A DNA stretch of 42,592 nt, taken from positions 3,233,466-3,276,057 of the forward strand of contig CP070768.1 in assembly GCA_020345745.1 (NCBI GenBank), read 5' to 3'. Below the pieces are notes generated by a model. It searched no databases, was not told where the DNA came from, and saw nothing but the letters and a program-made list of their open reading frames with translations. Source of the DNA: Desulfobacterales bacterium. Its GTDB lineage: Bacteria; Desulfobacterota; Desulfobacteria; Desulfobacterales; UBA11574. This document shows positions 1 to 8,900 of this stretch, one piece after another (the stretch's first letter is position 1; each line of letters starts with the position of its first letter). Position numbers and translations under genes: made by a program.

Positions 1-122
1 GGTTATGCGTGTCATTGATTCAGTAAGGTCCTAACAACTTAGAGTAAAAGGGCTTTTTTTTGAAACAAGATATTTTTTTCGGTTACTTCAACGTTATTCG
101 GTGAACGTAGTATTATTTGCAA

Positions 123-1298
123 CTACTCGAACAGGTGACGATATTTTCCATAACCCTCCTTTTCAAGATCCATCGCTGGAATGAATCGCAAGGCAGCGGA
201 GTTGATACAATAGCGTAGCCCCGTTGGCTTTGGACCATCGTTGAAAACGTGTCCCAAATGAGAATCTGCATGCTTGCTGCGAACTTCCGTGCGAACCATA
301 AAAAGACTCCGATCGGCTTTCTCTACGATGTTCTCGGTCTCCAGGGGGCGTGTAAAGCTAGGCCAACCGGTCCCGGAGTCGAACTTGTCCGTTGAGCTAA
401 AGAGCGGTTCCCCTGAGACAATGTCCACATAGATGCCCGTCTCATGGTTATCCCAGTATAAGTTGTTAAAAGGCGGTTCGGTTCCATTTCGCCGAGCGAC
501 CTTGAACTGTATCGGTGTTAATCGTCGGCTCAATTCCTCATCACCAGGTATGGCATACCTGCCTCCCTGCTTCAAGTCAGATGTCTTTCCGCCAACTGTC
601 TTCTTTTTCTCCATTTTATTCGTATCATTCGGTTGTTCTTCCATGGAACCCTCCATAGCAGATGATGTGTCTGCCCAGATCTTTTTCAGAAATTGGTCTC
701 TTCCGGATCCTGCACGATACCATTTATAACGGATCGGATTTTTTTTGTAGTAATCCTGATGGTATTCCTCTGCGGGATAAAATGTGCCAAGCGGAAGTAT
801 CTCGGTGGCAATCGATTTTTCGAAACGACCTGATGCGGCGAGGTTTTTCTTAGAAACATCGGCCATTTCTCGCTCCTGTTCATTCGAAAAGAAAATAGCA
901 CTGAGATACTGGGATCCCCGGTCAACAAATTGGCCCCCTGCATCAGTGGGATCCACATGCCGCCAGAATATGTCCAGCAGTTCCTCATAGCTGACCTTGT
1001 CCGGATTATAAACCACTTTAACGACTTCCACGTGTCCGGTACCTCCTCCTGAAACCTGACGATAGGTAGGATCTGTTACATGGCCGCCAGTATAGCCAGA
1101 AATGGCTTCAATGACACCGTCGACCTTTTCAAAATCAGATTCCGTACACCAAAAGCAGCCACCGGCAAAAAAAGCCGACGCCGTATTTTGCGATGGATCG
1201 TTCATCTGCGTGTCCATTTTTCCCTCCATACTGCTTACTTGATGGTAAACCAAAAAAATACCTACCATGGCAATGGCAACAAACATTAAACCTTTCAT
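123..1298 (-). CDS. msrAB: Membrane-anchored bifunctional methionine sulfoxide reductase MsrA-MsrB
   Basis: Repairs oxidised methionine: an MsrA domain for the S-sulfoxide followed by an MsrB domain for the R-sulfoxide. The 391-residue product opens with a hydrophobic stretch (about residues 3-18) that should act as signal or anchor, so it probably works on envelope proteins. MsrA runs from about 40 to 205 with the GGCFWCTE motif (catalytic C48, C51). MsrB occupies about 255-385, with GTGWPSF and the catalytic cysteine in RYCIN. The two CxxC zinc pairs of many MsrB proteins are absent (HADSHLGH where zinc forms have a cysteine pair), and the RYCIN cysteine is the only cysteine in the domain, so it looks like a zinc-free one-cysteine form. 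A GGAGG site precedes the ATG. It appears monocistronic. The family call is very secure; the envelope location is inferred. Confidence 0.96.
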   Translation of the reverse strand: MKGLMFVAIAMVGIFLVYHQVSSMEGKMDTQMNDPSQNTASAFFAGGCFWCTESDFEKVDGVIEAISGYTGGHVTDPTYRQVSGGGTGHVEVVKVVYNPDKVSYEELLDIFWRHVDPTDAGGQFVDRGSQYLSAIFFSNEQEREMADVSKKNLAASGRFEKSIATEILPLGTFYPAEEYHQDYYKKNPIRYKWYRAGSGRDQFLKKIWADTSSAMEGSMEEQPNDTNKMEKKKTVGGKTSDLKQGGRYAIPGDEELSRRLTPIQFKVARRNGTEPPFNNLYWDNHETGIYVDIVSGEPLFSSTDKFDSGTGWPSFTRPLETENIVEKADRSLFMVRTEVRSKHADSHLGHVFNDGPKPTGLRYCINSAALRFIPAMDLEKEGYGKYRHLFE

Positions 1299-1830
1299 GT
1301 GGTACCTCCGTATATTTTTTCACACCGAATGTTTCAGATCTTAGGTGAAATACGATTCGTTTTTCATCTAGAAATTCTCATAAATATGCTCCATTCCCTT
1401 TGCAATAAGTTTTTCGAACGCTATTTTGGAAACAACTATACCTGTATATAATAATGCAGAATTTGAGAGGTGCTATAGAGAGCTTGTGTAATTAACAGGT
1501 TGGCCCCATCTGTAAGGATTTCAGGCTTTGTTCCAGCCCATATCAATCCTGTCTTAGCGGCGCGACCCAATATATTGAAATTTAAATTTTTTTATGCAAA
1601 CCGCAACCGGTATCTCATGAAATCATAATATTGGGTCACAAGGTAACGATAAAGAAAACGAGATAGATTTCGCCTTTTATATAAAATCATCAAGCCTTAA
1701 GGTACGCCGTTTTGAGAAGTTACGAGATGGTAAAGAAGGGATAAATATTTTCAGACAACCGGAAGGTGTTTTTATCATCCTGAATCATGCCTATTTTGGT
1801 TTCCCTGGGGTTATCGATGGTTTTTCTTAT
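1299..1830. other. Intergenic region between argC and msrAB
   Basis: This 532-base AT-rich gap between two minus-strand genes holds no gene I can support. It contains a perfect 10-bp inverted repeat (1564-1573 with 1628-1637). Near 1706-1719 is a 14-base match to the arm of the TCTCAAAA repeat elements found at 5993 and 29653. A start-less open frame on the plus strand runs through about 1620-1885 into argC and was not accepted as a gene. Confidence 0.6.
1564..1637. repeat. Inverted repeat, 10-bp perfect arms
   Basis: GACCCAATAT at 1564-1573 is the exact reverse complement of ATATTGGGTC at 1628-1637, with 54 bases between. There is no T-tract next to either arm, so it does not read as a terminator. 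It may be the ends of a short palindromic element; function unknown. Confidence 0.45.
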
Positions 1831-2868
1831 TTATACAGGAAAAGGAACCCCCAGCAGCCCTGTGGTTTCATCCAGCCCTAACATTATGTTCATATTTTGA
1901 ACGGCTTGACCAGCAGCGCCTTTAACCAAGTTATCGATTGCCGAAATCAAAATAAGGCGGTTATTACGTTCATCGATCTTAAACCCGAGGTCACAATAAT
2001 TGGTGCCACGGACGTATAATGTATCCGGGGATTTGTTTTCATTGAATAAACGGATAAACGGGCACTCGGAATAAAATGAAAGAAAGCAGTCAACCACATT
2101 GTCGACGGTGACCTTTTGACGCAGTCCGGCATATATGGTCGTAAGGATGCCCCGGTTCATGGGAACCAGATGGGGAACAAATGTCAGTGTTACCGGCGCT
2201 CCCGTTTCGCGGGTCAACACCATTTCCATTTCAGGGTTGTGACGGTGTGTGGCAATCTTATACGGTTTGAAAGATTCATTGGCCTCACAAAAGTGTGTTG
2301 CCAAGGAAAGGCTTCGTCCGGCACCGCTGACACCTGATTTCGAATCAGCAACCAGGGTGTCCTCATCGATGAATTTGCTTTTTAATACAGGGATCAGCGG
2401 CAAAAGCACACTTGTGGGATAACAGCCCGGCACACCGATTAAATCTGCATTTCTAATGCGCTCAAAATAGATTTCACATAGTCCATAAACTGATCTTTCT
2501 AATAAATCTTTCGCCTTATGTGAGTCATAAAACGACTCATAAACAACGGCATCCTTGAATCTGAAATCAGCGGAAAGATCAATCACCCTTTTACCGCGAT
2601 GCAACAAGTCAGGTACAATCGTCATGGGAAGCTTGTGGGGAAGCGCCGTAAATACAACATCAGCTTTATCACAAATACGATCCACCAGCATCTCTTCACA
2701 TACCAGCCGGGTCACATTCTTCATCGCTGGATAGATGGCATCGTATGCCACACCGGCATATTGTCTGGACGTCAAAATCGTCAGTTCAATGCCAGGGTGG
2801 CCACAAAGGAGTCGTACAAGCTCGGCACCCGCATATCCGGTTGCTCCAATAACGCCGACTCTAGTCAT
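1831..2868 (-). CDS. argC: N-acetyl-gamma-glutamyl-phosphate reductase
   Basis: NADPH-dependent reductase that turns N-acetyl-glutamyl-phosphate into the semialdehyde, the third step of arginine and ornithine synthesis in the cytoplasm. At 345 residues it has the usual family length. The Rossmann motif GVIGATGYAGAELVR sits at 5-19, and the catalytic cysteine is C149 in VPGCYPTSVLLPL. The later HRHNPE and PHLVPMNRG segments are also typical. The ATG is preceded by AAGGAGG at good spacing. No other arg gene is next to it, so it stands alone downstream of the liv operon, separated by a hairpin. Identification is secure. Confidence 0.97.
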   Translation of the reverse strand: MTRVGVIGATGYAGAELVRLLCGHPGIELTILTSRQYAGVAYDAIYPAMKNVTRLVCEEMLVDRICDKADVVFTALPHKLPMTIVPDLLHRGKRVIDLSADFRFKDAVVYESFYDSHKAKDLLERSVYGLCEIYFERIRNADLIGVPGCYPTSVLLPLIPVLKSKFIDEDTLVADSKSGVSGAGRSLSLATHFCEANESFKPYKIATHRHNPEMEMVLTRETGAPVTLTFVPHLVPMNRGILTTIYAGLRQKVTVDNVVDCFLSFYSECPFIRLFNENKSPDTLYVRGTNYCDLGFKIDERNNRLILISAIDNLVKGAAGQAVQNMNIMLGLDETTGLLGVPFPV

Positions 2869-2928
2869 AAAAACCTCCTTTGCCCGAATATTTCACGAAA
2901 ATTTTTCATAATAAATTGTTTTATTGCA

Positions 2929-3003
2929 ATTTTGCCTTTCAAAAAATATCATCCAGCCACCCTGTGTTGTGGACTGGATCAAAATTAAAATACGAAACTT
3001 GCA
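2929..3003 (+). repeat. Dispersed repeat family A, copy 1
   Basis: The 28-base core at 2929-2956 (TTTTGCCTTTC, a run of A, then ATCATCCAG) recurs with few changes at 8791-8818 (reverse), 17391-17418 (reverse) and 17570-17597. Similarity to the copy at 17570 extends over about 75 bases. This copy contains a hairpin that could terminate transcription of the liv operon on the minus strand. Confidence 0.6.
2942..2979 (-). terminator. Candidate intrinsic terminator after livF
   Basis: On the minus strand ATCCAG-T-CCAC pairs with GTGG-CTGGAT (10 bp with a one-base bulge) and is followed by GATATTTTTT. It lies about 65 bases past the livF stop and upstream of argC, so it would end the liv operon. 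It is embedded in repeat copy A1. Confidence 0.5.
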
Positions 3004-3045
3004 TACCCTACAAATGAACACAGCAGGTATGTAGAAATATCCAGA

Positions 3046-3759
3046 TTAGCCGCCTAAATACGCTTGTTTGACCTCAGGATTGGTAAGAAGGGCCTCAGAA
3101 CTGCCTTCCAGCACCATACTGCCGTTTTCGAGAACATAACCTCGTTGGGCGAATTGAAGCGCCATGCGGGCATTTTGTTCCACGAGAAGAATTGTGGTCC
3201 CTTCCAGATTCAGCTCTTTGAGCGCTTCGAAGACACTCATCATCAACAACGGCGCTAACCCCATGGAAGGCTCGTCCAGCAGCATGATTTTCCTCCCGCT
3301 CATAAACGCCCGCCCGATGGCAAGCATCTGCTGTTCACCGCCACTCAGGGTGCCTGCTTTCTGTGTTTTTCGTTCTCCCAGCCGCGGGAAAATGCTAAAA
3401 ACCCGATGGAGATCTTGATCAATCGTTTCGCTGTCTTTTCTGGCAAAAGTGGCCAATCGAAGATTTTCCATAATTGTCAGGTTGCCAAAAAGACGTCTGC
3501 CTTCAGGAACATGAGAGATGCCGTGTTTGCTTACCACCTTATCCGCTGAATATTGAAGCAAATCTTGGCCCATAAACATCATTTTGGTTCCTGGTTCAAC
3601 CGGAACCAGTCTAGAAATCGCTCTCAGCGTCGTGCTCTTCCCTGCACCATTGGCACCAATAATACAGACGATCTCCCCTTCATTAATCTGAAAACTTATA
3701 CTATGAAGGGCTCTAATCGTACCGTAGGAAACGCGCAGGTTTTCCACTGACAACAGCAT
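3046..3759 (-). CDS. livF: Branched-chain amino-acid ABC transporter ATPase LivF
   Basis: One of two ATPases that power high-affinity uptake of leucine, isoleucine, valine or related amino acids. The 237 residues show Walker A GANGAGKST (35-43), signature LSGGEQQ, Walker B IMLLDEPS and the H-loop region LLVEQN. The length is normal for LivF. It is the last gene of livJ/K-H-M-G-F; its ATG overlaps the livG stop by one base (TGATG), which suggests coupled translation. Substrate preference within the family cannot be read from an ATPase. Confidence 0.95.
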   Translation of the reverse strand: MLLSVENLRVSYGTIRALHSISFQINEGEIVCIIGANGAGKSTTLRAISRLVPVEPGTKMMFMGQDLLQYSADKVVSKHGISHVPEGRRLFGNLTIMENLRLATFARKDSETIDQDLHRVFSIFPRLGERKTQKAGTLSGGEQQMLAIGRAFMSGRKIMLLDEPSMGLAPLLMMSVFEALKELNLEGTTILLVEQNARMALQFAQRGYVLENGSMVLEGSSEALLTNPEVKQAYLGG

Positions 3760-4529
3760 CAGTCCAACGACTCCTTTCCCAAATAGGCATCAATAACCTT
3801 GGGATTGTTTTGAATTTCATCCGGTGTTCCCTCGGCAATAACATGACCAAAATCCAATGTCTGAATAATTTGGCAAAGCTCCATGACCACTTTTAATCTA
3901 TGCTCGATAAGAAAAATGGCCAATCCCAATGCTTCATGAACATGTCGAATGATATCCATGGTTTGAATTAACTCCTCCGGATTCATTCCTGCGGTCGGCT
4001 CATCCAGAAGCAATATTTTGGGCTCCATGGCAAGCGCCCTTGCAATTTCCACCCTCCTCTGATCACCGTAAGGCAGGTTGATAACGACCTGGGCTGAAAG
4101 GTGATCGATACCCATCATCTCTAGAAGGTGGTACGCTTTCTCTTCGCTGTCTTTTTCCTCCTTATTGCGTTTGGCTGTGCCAAAAAATGCCCCAATGAGG
4201 CCATAACTAATCTTTGAGTACCGCGCCATTTTCACGTGTTCTATAACGGTCATGTGTCGCCACAATTGCAGATTCTGAAAAGTTCTACCGAGACCCCTTG
4301 ATGCGATTTGGTGGGGTTGTAAACCGGTAACCTTTCTTCCATTAAGGATAACATCACCCTCGGTCGGCTTGTAAACCCCGGTGATAAGGTTGAAAATGGT
4401 CGTCTTACCAGCGCCATTGGGGCCGATAAGTCCTCTTATCTGGCCTGGCTCGATCGTGAGGTCATAGCTATTTACCGCACGAAGGCCGCCAAAATCGTGA
4501 CTCATTTTTTGAACTTGAAGTAACGGCAT
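3759..4529 (-). CDS. livG: Branched-chain amino-acid ABC transporter ATPase LivG
   Basis: Second ATPase of the liv transporter, 256 residues. Walker A GPNGAGKTT lies near 36-44. The ABC signature is the LivG-specific variant LPYGDQRRVEIARAL in place of LSGGQ, and Walker B reads ILLLDEPTAGMNPEE. It also has the characteristic GLGRTFQN segment. It sits between livM (138 bases upstream) and livF (one-base overlap). The ribosome site is weak. Identification is secure from the signature variant and the operon. Confidence 0.95.
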   Translation of the reverse strand: MPLLQVQKMSHDFGGLRAVNSYDLTIEPGQIRGLIGPNGAGKTTIFNLITGVYKPTEGDVILNGRKVTGLQPHQIASRGLGRTFQNLQLWRHMTVIEHVKMARYSKISYGLIGAFFGTAKRNKEEKDSEEKAYHLLEMMGIDHLSAQVVINLPYGDQRRVEIARALAMEPKILLLDEPTAGMNPEELIQTMDIIRHVHEALGLAIFLIEHRLKVVMELCQIIQTLDFGHVIAEGTPDEIQNNPKVIDAYLGKESLD

Positions 4530-4666
4530 GCCATCTCTACCAACATTCTAGAGGTATCATCTCTAATATCAATTATATAAATAAAAATGGTTTATATTTG
4601 CTTGTCGTAATCGTTCCTTACAGCAGCTTTCGGAATTGTTTCAGTCCATATAAAAAGATAAAGCAT

Positions 4667-5929
4667 TTACTCTGTCTGTTTTGGCTTGACAAGATTCCTA
4701 ATGTTAAACTCTTTAAATGCAATCAATCCTGTGGGGCGAAAAATCATCACCAGAATGAGCAAAAGCGGAATAAAGATCCATTTTAATATTTCCAACGGTC
4801 GCAGAGCTTCACCCAGCAAACTCAAACTCACAGCGCCAACAATCGATCCGTAAACGGAATTGAGTCCACCAAAATAAACCATTGCCAGCACCTCGGCCAG
4901 CTTCTGAAGGCCAAAGGTGCCTGGATTAACGTACCGAAGGACGTGCGCGAATAACCCTCCTGCCACGCCGGCCCAGAAAGCGGCAAATAAAAATGCCAGG
5001 ATTTTCGTCTGTCTGGTGTTGACCGTCATACAATTGGCTGCCATCTCATCGTCTCGAACCGCGTTGAGCGCCTTTCCCATGGTTGAGCTTACGAAATTAT
5101 TGACAATCCAAATGCATCCAACGGTCCATATAAAAACCGTGGGCAAGTTGGCAAGGTCGGGCTGACTGCTTAGTCCCCTCGGACCGCCAACGACCTCCAA
5201 ATTTTCAATCATGCTTTTAACGATGAACATGAACGCCAAAGAGATGATTGCCAGATAATCACCCCTTGTTCTAAACGAAGGGATGGCAATTGCCAACGCC
5301 CCCAATGCTGCTGTGCACCCCCCGACAATCAAAGCGATGGGGAACATAAACGGTCCTAACGCAGCAGGCAGAATAGCGGGACCAAAAAGCTTGTCGTTAA
5401 CAAACAGGATAACAGTAACTGTCGACGCAGCGTAAGCCCCTAATGCCATGAACCCTGGATGCGAACAAGAAAATTCTCCCATATAACCGTTAATGACATT
5501 CAGGCTAAGGGTAAGCATAATGGCAATGAGTGTAAGCTTGAGCGTAAGAACCCGGTAGGCACTGATATCAGACCATAAATGTAAAATGGCATATAAAACT
5601 GCCAGGTGGGCCAGCACCGTGATGACGATAGACAGGTTGAAAAGCTTGGCTGATATTTTGTTGACCAATGAACCGCTCAACCGGGCAATAACACCGATCG
5701 GTAGAACATAGGTTAGAAATACATATGCGACCGCACCAGGGATCAGTAATGGTTTTTTGAGAATAAGGACAAAACCGAAAAGGACAGGTATCTTCGGGAG
5801 TCCCAGGATATCAGCCAGCATGTCACCTATAAACTGTTCAAGTATGACTGCCAACAAGGCACCAATGAGCCACCCAAGCAAAGGGACCTGTGTGTACGAT
5901 TCCCTAATTTTGGCCGTTAACGTTTTCAT
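4667..5929 (-). CDS. livM: Branched-chain amino-acid ABC transporter permease LivM
   Basis: Inner-membrane permease subunit, 420 residues with about ten hydrophobic segments. The first 120 residues form an extra N-terminal membrane part, as in the long E. coli-type LivM. The conserved permease core starts around LSLNVINGYMGEFSCSHPGFMALGAYA. The signature RTRGDYLAIISLAF and the C-terminal FGGLNSVYGSIVGA region follow. It would pair with LivH to form the channel. It lies between livH and livG; the gap to livH is 170 bases and holds a repeat element. The ribosome site before the ATG is poor. Confidence 0.93.
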   Translation of the reverse strand: MKTLTAKIRESYTQVPLLGWLIGALLAVILEQFIGDMLADILGLPKIPVLFGFVLILKKPLLIPGAVAYVFLTYVLPIGVIARLSGSLVNKISAKLFNLSIVITVLAHLAVLYAILHLWSDISAYRVLTLKLTLIAIMLTLSLNVINGYMGEFSCSHPGFMALGAYAASTVTVILFVNDKLFGPAILPAALGPFMFPIALIVGGCTAALGALAIAIPSFRTRGDYLAIISLAFMFIVKSMIENLEVVGGPRGLSSQPDLANLPTVFIWTVGCIWIVNNFVSSTMGKALNAVRDDEMAANCMTVNTRQTKILAFLFAAFWAGVAGGLFAHVLRYVNPGTFGLQKLAEVLAMVYFGGLNSVYGSIVGAVSLSLLGEALRPLEILKWIFIPLLLILVMIFRPTGLIAFKEFNIRNLVKPKQTE

Positions 5930-5992
5930 GTTGTTTCACAATTTTCAATTGTTGCTGCCTAAAATCTGCCTGTTATATTAAAGATACGCTTT

Positions 5993-6068
5993 GTAACTTC
6001 TCAAAAATTTTGACGGACTTCATACGGTTAGGTTTTTGGCGTTTTGCCTGAAGTTTTGAGAGATTGCG
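5993..6068. repeat. Repeat family B, copy 1 (inverted-repeat element between livH and livM)
   Basis: The left arm near 5993-6010 (GTAACTTCTCAAAAATTTTG) and the right arm near 6048-6068 (GAAGTTTTGAGAGATTGCG) are imperfect reverse complements. The same arm design occurs at 29653-29751 between recA and alaS. It sits inside an operon, so it may affect mRNA processing; it has no T-tract that would make it a plain terminator. Confidence 0.5.
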
Positions 6069-6099
6069 ACACCTCCATTTTATTCACGCTCATCTAAGG

Positions 6100-7023
6100 T
6101 TAAAGTCTTAGCCTCGCACTATACGGCTCGCCAAAGAAACCGTGAGGTCTAAAGGTCAGAATAATAAGAATAATCGAATAAGCGATCAAGTCACGCAGGG
6201 TCGAGGGAAAAATCATTGCAACAAAGATCTCAATGAAACCCAACAAAAAGCCTGCCAATGTTGCACCAAGAATAGAACCTCTTCCACCCAGAATCGCTGC
6301 AACGAAAGCCTTCCATCCAAATACAATTCCCATGTAAGGATCTAAAACAGGATATGCCACCCCAAAAAGAATCCCGGCAGCCGCCGCCAAAGCCGATCCG
6401 ATGGCAAACGTCATAGCGGCAATGGTGTTTATCGGTACGCCCATTAAAGGCACAACCACATAATCAAAAGCCATGGCCCGCATGGCCATACCGTATTTGG
6501 TTCTTCTCACGAATTGATGCAAGGCAAGCATGAGCATTAAAGAGACGCCAACGATCATGATTTTCTTGTTGGTCACAAACACACCACCCAGATCATATGT
6601 AGTAGATTCGATTAATGAGGGAAATCTCACCCTTCTGGCACCTAACAATGCCAAATTTCCTGTTTCAAGAATGATGCCGATCATCAGGCCGGTGATGGCG
6701 GCCGAGGCGCGCGGCGCTTCTCGCAGGGGCCTGTAGCCTAATCTTTCAACAATCATGCCGACAAACGAGGTCAGAAACATGGAGATGATAATCGTCAATA
6801 CCAAAATCACCCAGTTGGGCAGCGCAATAGCCCCCATTGAAGCTAACGTTGCCAGCCCGGTTGCCACGCCAAAACCGATGTAGGCGCCTACCATAAAGAT
6901 ATCGCCATGAGCAAAATTGAACAGCATCAGGATCCCGTAAACCATGGAGTATCCCAGTGCGATTAAGGCGTAAAAGCTCCCCCATTGCAACGCATTGACC
7001 AGGTTTTGGAAGAAAAACTCCAT
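6100..7023 (-). CDS. livH: Branched-chain amino-acid ABC transporter permease LivH
   Basis: Permease partner of LivM, 307 residues and about eight membrane segments. The family hallmarks are LQWGSFYALIALGYSMVYGILMLFNFAHGD at the N-terminus and FGWKAFVAAILGGRGSILGA near the C-terminus. I chose the ATG at 7023 because GGAG lies about 12 bases before it; an upstream TTG at 7047 would add eight residues without a better site. An apparent attenuator hairpin lies between livJ/K and this gene. Confidence 0.94.
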   Translation of the reverse strand: MEFFFQNLVNALQWGSFYALIALGYSMVYGILMLFNFAHGDIFMVGAYIGFGVATGLATLASMGAIALPNWVILVLTIIISMFLTSFVGMIVERLGYRPLREAPRASAAITGLMIGIILETGNLALLGARRVRFPSLIESTTYDLGGVFVTNKKIMIVGVSLMLMLALHQFVRRTKYGMAMRAMAFDYVVVPLMGVPINTIAAMTFAIGSALAAAAGILFGVAYPVLDPYMGIVFGWKAFVAAILGGRGSILGATLAGFLLGFIEIFVAMIFPSTLRDLIAYSIILIILTFRPHGFFGEPYSARLRL

Positions 7024-7045
7024 CGATCGAGTTGTCTCCTTTTTC

Positions 7046-7082
7046 AAAAAAAGCGGGCTCAGGGCTCACCGCCCTGGCCCGC
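7046..7082 (-). terminator. Intrinsic terminator/attenuator between livJ/K and livH
   Basis: On the minus strand the stem GCGGGC-CAGGGC pairs with GCCCTG-A-GCCCGC (12 bp, one bulge, five-base loop) and runs straight into seven T. It lies 90 bases after the livJ/K stop and before the livH ribosome site. Partial read-through would give much more binding protein than permease and ATPases. Confidence 0.8.
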
Positions 7083-7172
7083 CATTTCGTGTGATGATTC
7101 TCAGCAGTTTTGGCCAGAAGACTCTGGCCGAATGTCAGTCAATTGAATTAACACACGCCTTTCGACTGACCG

Positions 7173-8345
7173 TTATGGACAGACAGACTTGTAGAACTCA
7201 TATTCACCCTTGTCGCTGATCTTAACAACAACAGCACATTTGATTGGATCGCCATCTTCAGTGAAGGTCATCTTGCCGGTTATACCATCGAATTCCTTGA
7301 TCCTGGCAAGGGCATCCCGGACAGCCTTCCTATCCTTCTCTATATTCCCGGTGATTTTCCCGGCGGACTGAATAGCCTCCTGAACAATGAGTAAGGAGTC
7401 CCAGGTTAAAGCTCCCACATCATCAGGCACATATCCATGTTTCTTTTTGTAGCGATCGATGAATACTTTGGTTGCGCCTTTTGCTGCAGCGGAAGCGTAA
7501 TGGGTGCTGAAGAAAAGGCCATAACAGTCTTTGCCACAGAGTTCAACCGTCTCAGCCGAACCCCAGCTATCGCTCCCCACAATCGGTTTTTTCCATCCCA
7601 GTTCATGTGCCTGTTGCACGATTAATGCCACCTCATTATAGTACTGTGGTGTGAACAGGACATCGGCACCTGATTTAATAATCTTGGTCAACTGAGAGCT
7701 AAAGTCAGCATCCTTGGTGGTAAAACTTTCGTAAGCAACCACCGAACCGGCCCCATTCACTTTTTCCCAAGCTTCTTTAAAGAATTCAGCAAGTCCTTTG
7801 GGATAGTCACTCGCCACATCATAAAGAACTGCAGCTTTTTTATAGCCAAACTCTTCTTTAATAAAGTTTGCCAGCACCGGCCCTTGAAAAGGGTCGAGAA
7901 AGCAGCCACGGAAAACAAATGGACGGTCTTTGGTCGTGTCCGGATTGGTGGACCATGGACTGATCATGGGCGTACCATAATTGTTGGCAACACCGCCCGC
8001 TGGAATCGCCTGCTTGGAAGCCTGGGGCCCGACAATAACCAGCACCTCATCTTCGGTAATCATTTTGGTAGCCACCTTAACAGCCGATTCGGCTTTAGAT
8101 TCATTATCTTCAATGACGAGCTCTACCGGATACTTTTTACCTCCTACTTGAAGCCCTCCGGCAGCGTTAATGTCTTTAAGCCACATCTGTGCTGCGAACT
8201 TGGTCCCCTCACCCACTTTTGGAATATCACCGGTCATGGGTGCGTTGATACCGACCTTAATCGTTTTGGCCTTTCCCCATGCACACGGCGAAAAAATTAA
8301 GCCAATCACTAAACATGAAACAACAAACAACAAACCTTTTCGCAT
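7173..8345 (-). CDS. livK: Branched-chain amino-acid ABC transporter substrate-binding protein
   Basis: Periplasmic receptor that captures the amino acid and hands it to LivHM. The 390 residues start with a signal peptide (charged MRK, hydrophobic core to about 20, cleavage likely near AWG-KAK at 24-26). The mature domain begins IKVGINAPMTGDIPKVGEGTKFAAQ, the standard type-I periplasmic-binding (LivJ/LivK) opening, and includes KVATKMITEDEVLVIVGPQAS. A good GGAGG site precedes the ATG. It is the promoter-proximal gene of the liv operon. The ligand (leucine, valine, or another compound such as an amide or aromatic acid) cannot be fixed from sequence. Confidence 0.92.
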   Translation of the reverse strand: MRKGLLFVVSCLVIGLIFSPCAWGKAKTIKVGINAPMTGDIPKVGEGTKFAAQMWLKDINAAGGLQVGGKKYPVELVIEDNESKAESAVKVATKMITEDEVLVIVGPQASKQAIPAGGVANNYGTPMISPWSTNPDTTKDRPFVFRGCFLDPFQGPVLANFIKEEFGYKKAAVLYDVASDYPKGLAEFFKEAWEKVNGAGSVVAYESFTTKDADFSSQLTKIIKSGADVLFTPQYYNEVALIVQQAHELGWKKPIVGSDSWGSAETVELCGKDCYGLFFSTHYASAAAKGATKVFIDRYKKKHGYVPDDVGALTWDSLLIVQEAIQSAGKITGNIEKDRKAVRDALARIKEFDGITGKMTFTEDGDPIKCAVVVKISDKGEYEFYKSVCP

Positions 8346-8511
8346 TACAACCTCCTTCCCTGTCCTTTGTTAACTTCTTGATTTAAGTAAAAAATGATAA
8401 ACTTGGCTTTGGTTGACAGATTGGTTCGGGTCATTAACACAAAGCCATTCCTTTTTCAACAACATATTGAGCCATCGAAAAGTTTTTATGCCACACTTAA
8501 TCCAACCGGTA

Positions 8512-8718
8512 TTATTTTCTAATATCTGAAATCATTTCCCTTAAAATCGACATGACATTGCGCCCTCTTTCACGGGCGATTCGATGGGCATCATTTACCA
8601 GTTTAACAGCCTGGCGCTCCAATTCTTCCAGGCCAGGTACTGGAAGGTTCATCCTTTGATATTGCCATGTGAGTAAACGGATTGCCAACCGTTCCTCTTG
8701 ACGTCTAATAAAACCCAT
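8512..8718 (-). CDS. Small basic hypothetical protein, 68 residues
   Basis: I do not recognise the family. The predicted protein is rich in arginine, leucine and glutamate, without cysteine or membrane segment, and looks fully helical (EERLAIRLLTWQYQRM, LEELERQAVKLVNDAHRIARERGRN). A strong AGGAG site eight bases before the ATG supports real translation. It lies between holA and livJ/K on the same strand, with about 165 bases to livJ/K. It could be a small regulator or assembly factor, but nothing in the sequence decides this. Confidence 0.7.
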   Translation of the reverse strand: MGFIRRQEERLAIRLLTWQYQRMNLPVPGLEELERQAVKLVNDAHRIARERGRNVMSILREMISDIRK

Positions 8719-8790
8719 GAAGGTTCTCCTAAAACTTAGGACGCAGGTTTTTACCCTCTAATGGTCATTACAATTTAAAGCGCAAATCAG

Positions 8791-8818
8791 CCGGATAATA
8801 TTTTTTAAAAGGCAAAAG
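8791..8818 (-). repeat. Dispersed repeat family A, copy 2
   Basis: Reverse-oriented copy of the 28-base core (CTTTTGCCTTTTAAAAAATA then TTATCCGG on the minus strand). It lies in the gap between holA and the 68-residue gene. Outside the core it no longer resembles the other copies. Confidence 0.5.
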
Positions 8819-8841
8819 TACGTTAGTGATTTAATCGTTGC

Positions 8842-8876
8842 GTTTGTAACCGGGTGCAGAGCAACCGGTTACAAAC
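8842..8876. repeat. 12-bp perfect hairpin after holA
   Basis: GTTTGTAACCGG (8842-8853) and CCGGTTACAAAC (8865-8876) are perfect reverse complements around an 11-base loop. It lies 25 bases after the holA stop. Neither side carries a T-tract, so it may stabilise the 3' end of the message or work with Rho rather than be a classical terminator. Confidence 0.55.
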
Positions 8877-8900
8877 AATAAAAAGGCCTCTCGAACATTT

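Noticed and set aside
1620..1885. A start-less open frame on the plus strand with a protein-like look (NHAYFGFPG segment) next to argC
   Set aside because: It has no usable start codon or ribosome site and its 3' part lies antisense inside argC; no family recognised.
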